From positions 1 to 64,000 of the forward strand of contig NZ_WBPF01000013.1 in the NCBI RefSeq assembly GCF_008923725.1: a stretch of DNA of 64,000 nt, read 5' to 3'. How positions within the stretch are numbered: position 1 is the stretch's first letter; every line of letters starts with the position of its first letter. Shown here one piece after another: positions 63,211 through 64,000 of this stretch. Source of the stretch: Bacillus sp. CH140a_4T (GTDB taxonomy: Bacteria > Bacillota > Bacilli > Bacillales > Bacillaceae_G). The position numbers and the translations under genes are program-made. Below the pieces are notes generated by a model. That model searched no databases and was not told where the DNA came from. It saw nothing but the letters and a program-made list of their open reading frames with translations.

Positions 63211-64000
63211 TTAGTTTTCATAAAATATTTTTTGTTTCCGCTGAAACGGATAGGCTTTAATCTCATCTGTATCTAAATTTTCATGAAATAAATGAATGGC
63301 TATAATTTGTCTACAATCGTAAGTATGATAATAATATGTTCCGGACTCCATACACATTACGCTTGTATAAATGGTATTATCTAATGCACCTTCTTCTGTT
63401 ATTACTCCACCTTTAGGAACCTCGCAATTTGATAAAATATGAAATAGGGCCGATACTCCCTCTTCTTCACTATCTATACCTTGAATGTTTTGTTTACCAT
63501 ATGCTGCCCGCACAAATCTTGATGGCGGGGTGAAATCCCCTGGAAGTCCCATTGAGCCTGACCCCTGACCAAAAGCACTTAATGGTAAGTTACTCCACTC
63601 AGTTGGCGCGAATGGCTGCGATTTAAGGCCAATATATTGTCTTAAATTTTGCAAATGCCAATTAAAATCCGGACTATTCGTCATCACTCCTAGTGGGTTA
63701 TCATATAATTTTAATCCTTCACTTGTCGGCTCCAGTACAATGCAATCTCCCCATTTATCCGCTAAAATCCAATGTAGTGGTGGCGTAAGTCCTAAATCCG
63801 GTAATGGTATATCCAAAAAGGTAAGGCTATCTACAGATTTCTTTAACTCTTTGACAGAATTGAATTGTGTCAGACTCCAAGTTACAAAATCAAATGGAGC
63901 CAAATTCGTTTTGTTGTCATCTATGCTTTGACTATAAGTAGCGAATCCTGGAAAATAGAGTGTTGCACATGTCATACCTGCTTCATTTACTCCGTCCGCC
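63211..64000 (-). CDS. Choloylglycine hydrolase family protein, 5' truncated by window end
   Basis: The frame remains open to the window end (upstream codons read ADGVNEAGMTCATLYFPGF), so the ATG at 63975 is internal. About 263 residues are visible. The stretches DGVNEAGM, ILADKWGDCIVLE, GVMTNSPDFNWHLQNLRQY and PSRFVRAAYGKQ are those of Ntn-hydrolases of the bile salt hydrolase / penicillin V acylase family. The asparagine NSPDF and the RFVRA arginine are catalytic-site residues. The N-terminal catalytic Cys lies outside the window. Whether it acts on bile salts, penicillin V or acyl-homoserine lactones cannot be told. Confidence 0.9.
   Translation of the reverse strand, partial: ADGVNEAGMTCATLYFPGFATYSQSIDDNKTNLAPFDFVTWSLTQFNSVKELKKSVDSLTFLDIPLPDLGLTPPLHWILADKWGDCIVLEPTSEGLKLYDNPLGVMTNSPDFNWHLQNLRQYIGLKSQPFAPTEWSNLPLSAFGQGSGSMGLPGDFTPPSRFVRAAYGKQNIQGIDSEEEGVSALFHILSNCEVPKGGVITEEGALDNTIYTSVMCMESGTYYYHTYDCRQIIAIHLFHENLDTDEIKAYPFQRKQKIFYEN

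Noticed and set aside
63058-63276. 72-residue hydrophobic frame
   Set aside because: No start signal; it overlaps the 3' end of the choloylglycine hydrolase gene and has a composition expected from AT-rich DNA.

Overview
The window is chromosomal DNA from a low-GC Gram-positive bacterium and almost certainly belongs to the Bacillus cereus group. The evidence is a near-canonical phosphatidylinositol-specific phospholipase C with perfect PlcR boxes, a BclA-type collagen-like protein, the 360-residue GH18 chitinase, a bcr1-type repeat with its ATAAA target duplication, a second murG paralogue, and purine-rich ribosome binding sites throughout. Most genes lie on the minus strand. I saw no rRNA, tRNA, CRISPR array, prophage or insertion sequence.

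Layout. 0-3.5 kb: 3' end of a collagen-like exosporium-type gene, hfq-miaA, a small orphan gene and a secreted SH3/3D-domain protein. 3.8-7.5 kb: fructose operon fruR-fruK-fruA with three direct-repeat operators over its promoter. 7.5-17.1 kb: iron-type alcohol dehydrogenase, DUF420 protein, two small membrane proteins (one of 38 residues), GabP-like permease, chitinase, M20 amidohydrolase, metallophosphoesterase, formate/nitrite transporter, HU, GNAT. 17.2-23.8 kb: metal homeostasis (copA, copZ, csoR with three matching CsoR operators, a His-rich CDF exporter, an ArsR sensor with its operator), plus ferredoxin and gpmA. 23.9-25.8 kb: LuxR-type regulator divergent from a methyltransferase. 25.8-30.7 kb: siderophore uptake operon (feuABC-type, ATPase, trilactone esterase) behind a Fur box. 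30.7-38.6 kb: exoA, the alkylation-repair operon adaA-adaB-alkA, pepT, a YczE-type membrane protein and small enzymes.

38.9-45.3 kb: a membrane PAS-GGDEF-EAL protein, then an operon on the other strand. That operon encodes a UDP-GlcNAc 4,6-dehydratase, a 4-reductase (together matching the UDP-D-QuiNAc pathway of B. cereus), a small unknown protein and a MurG paralogue. 45.4-50.4 kb: DUF2515 protein with a 95-bp overlapping membrane gene, YfmQ, CidA/CidB-like proteins and a MocR regulator. 50.5-55.1 kb: GntR/UTRA regulator with a 6-phospho-beta-glucosidase, then PI-PLC divergent from a LysM/SleB-type hydrolase across two mirror-image PlcR boxes. 55.2-64 kb: FAD protein, LtaS-type lipoteichoic acid synthase, bcr1 repeat, a 927-residue TPR-dynamin-like GTPase, a small unknown gene and a choloylglycine hydrolase cut by the window end.

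The genes form many short, hairpin-bounded units rather than one island. The best candidates for undescribed biology are the TPR-dynamin GTPase with an altered G3 motif, the MurG paralogue tied to 6-deoxy-sugar synthesis with its unknown small partner, and several tiny membrane proteins.
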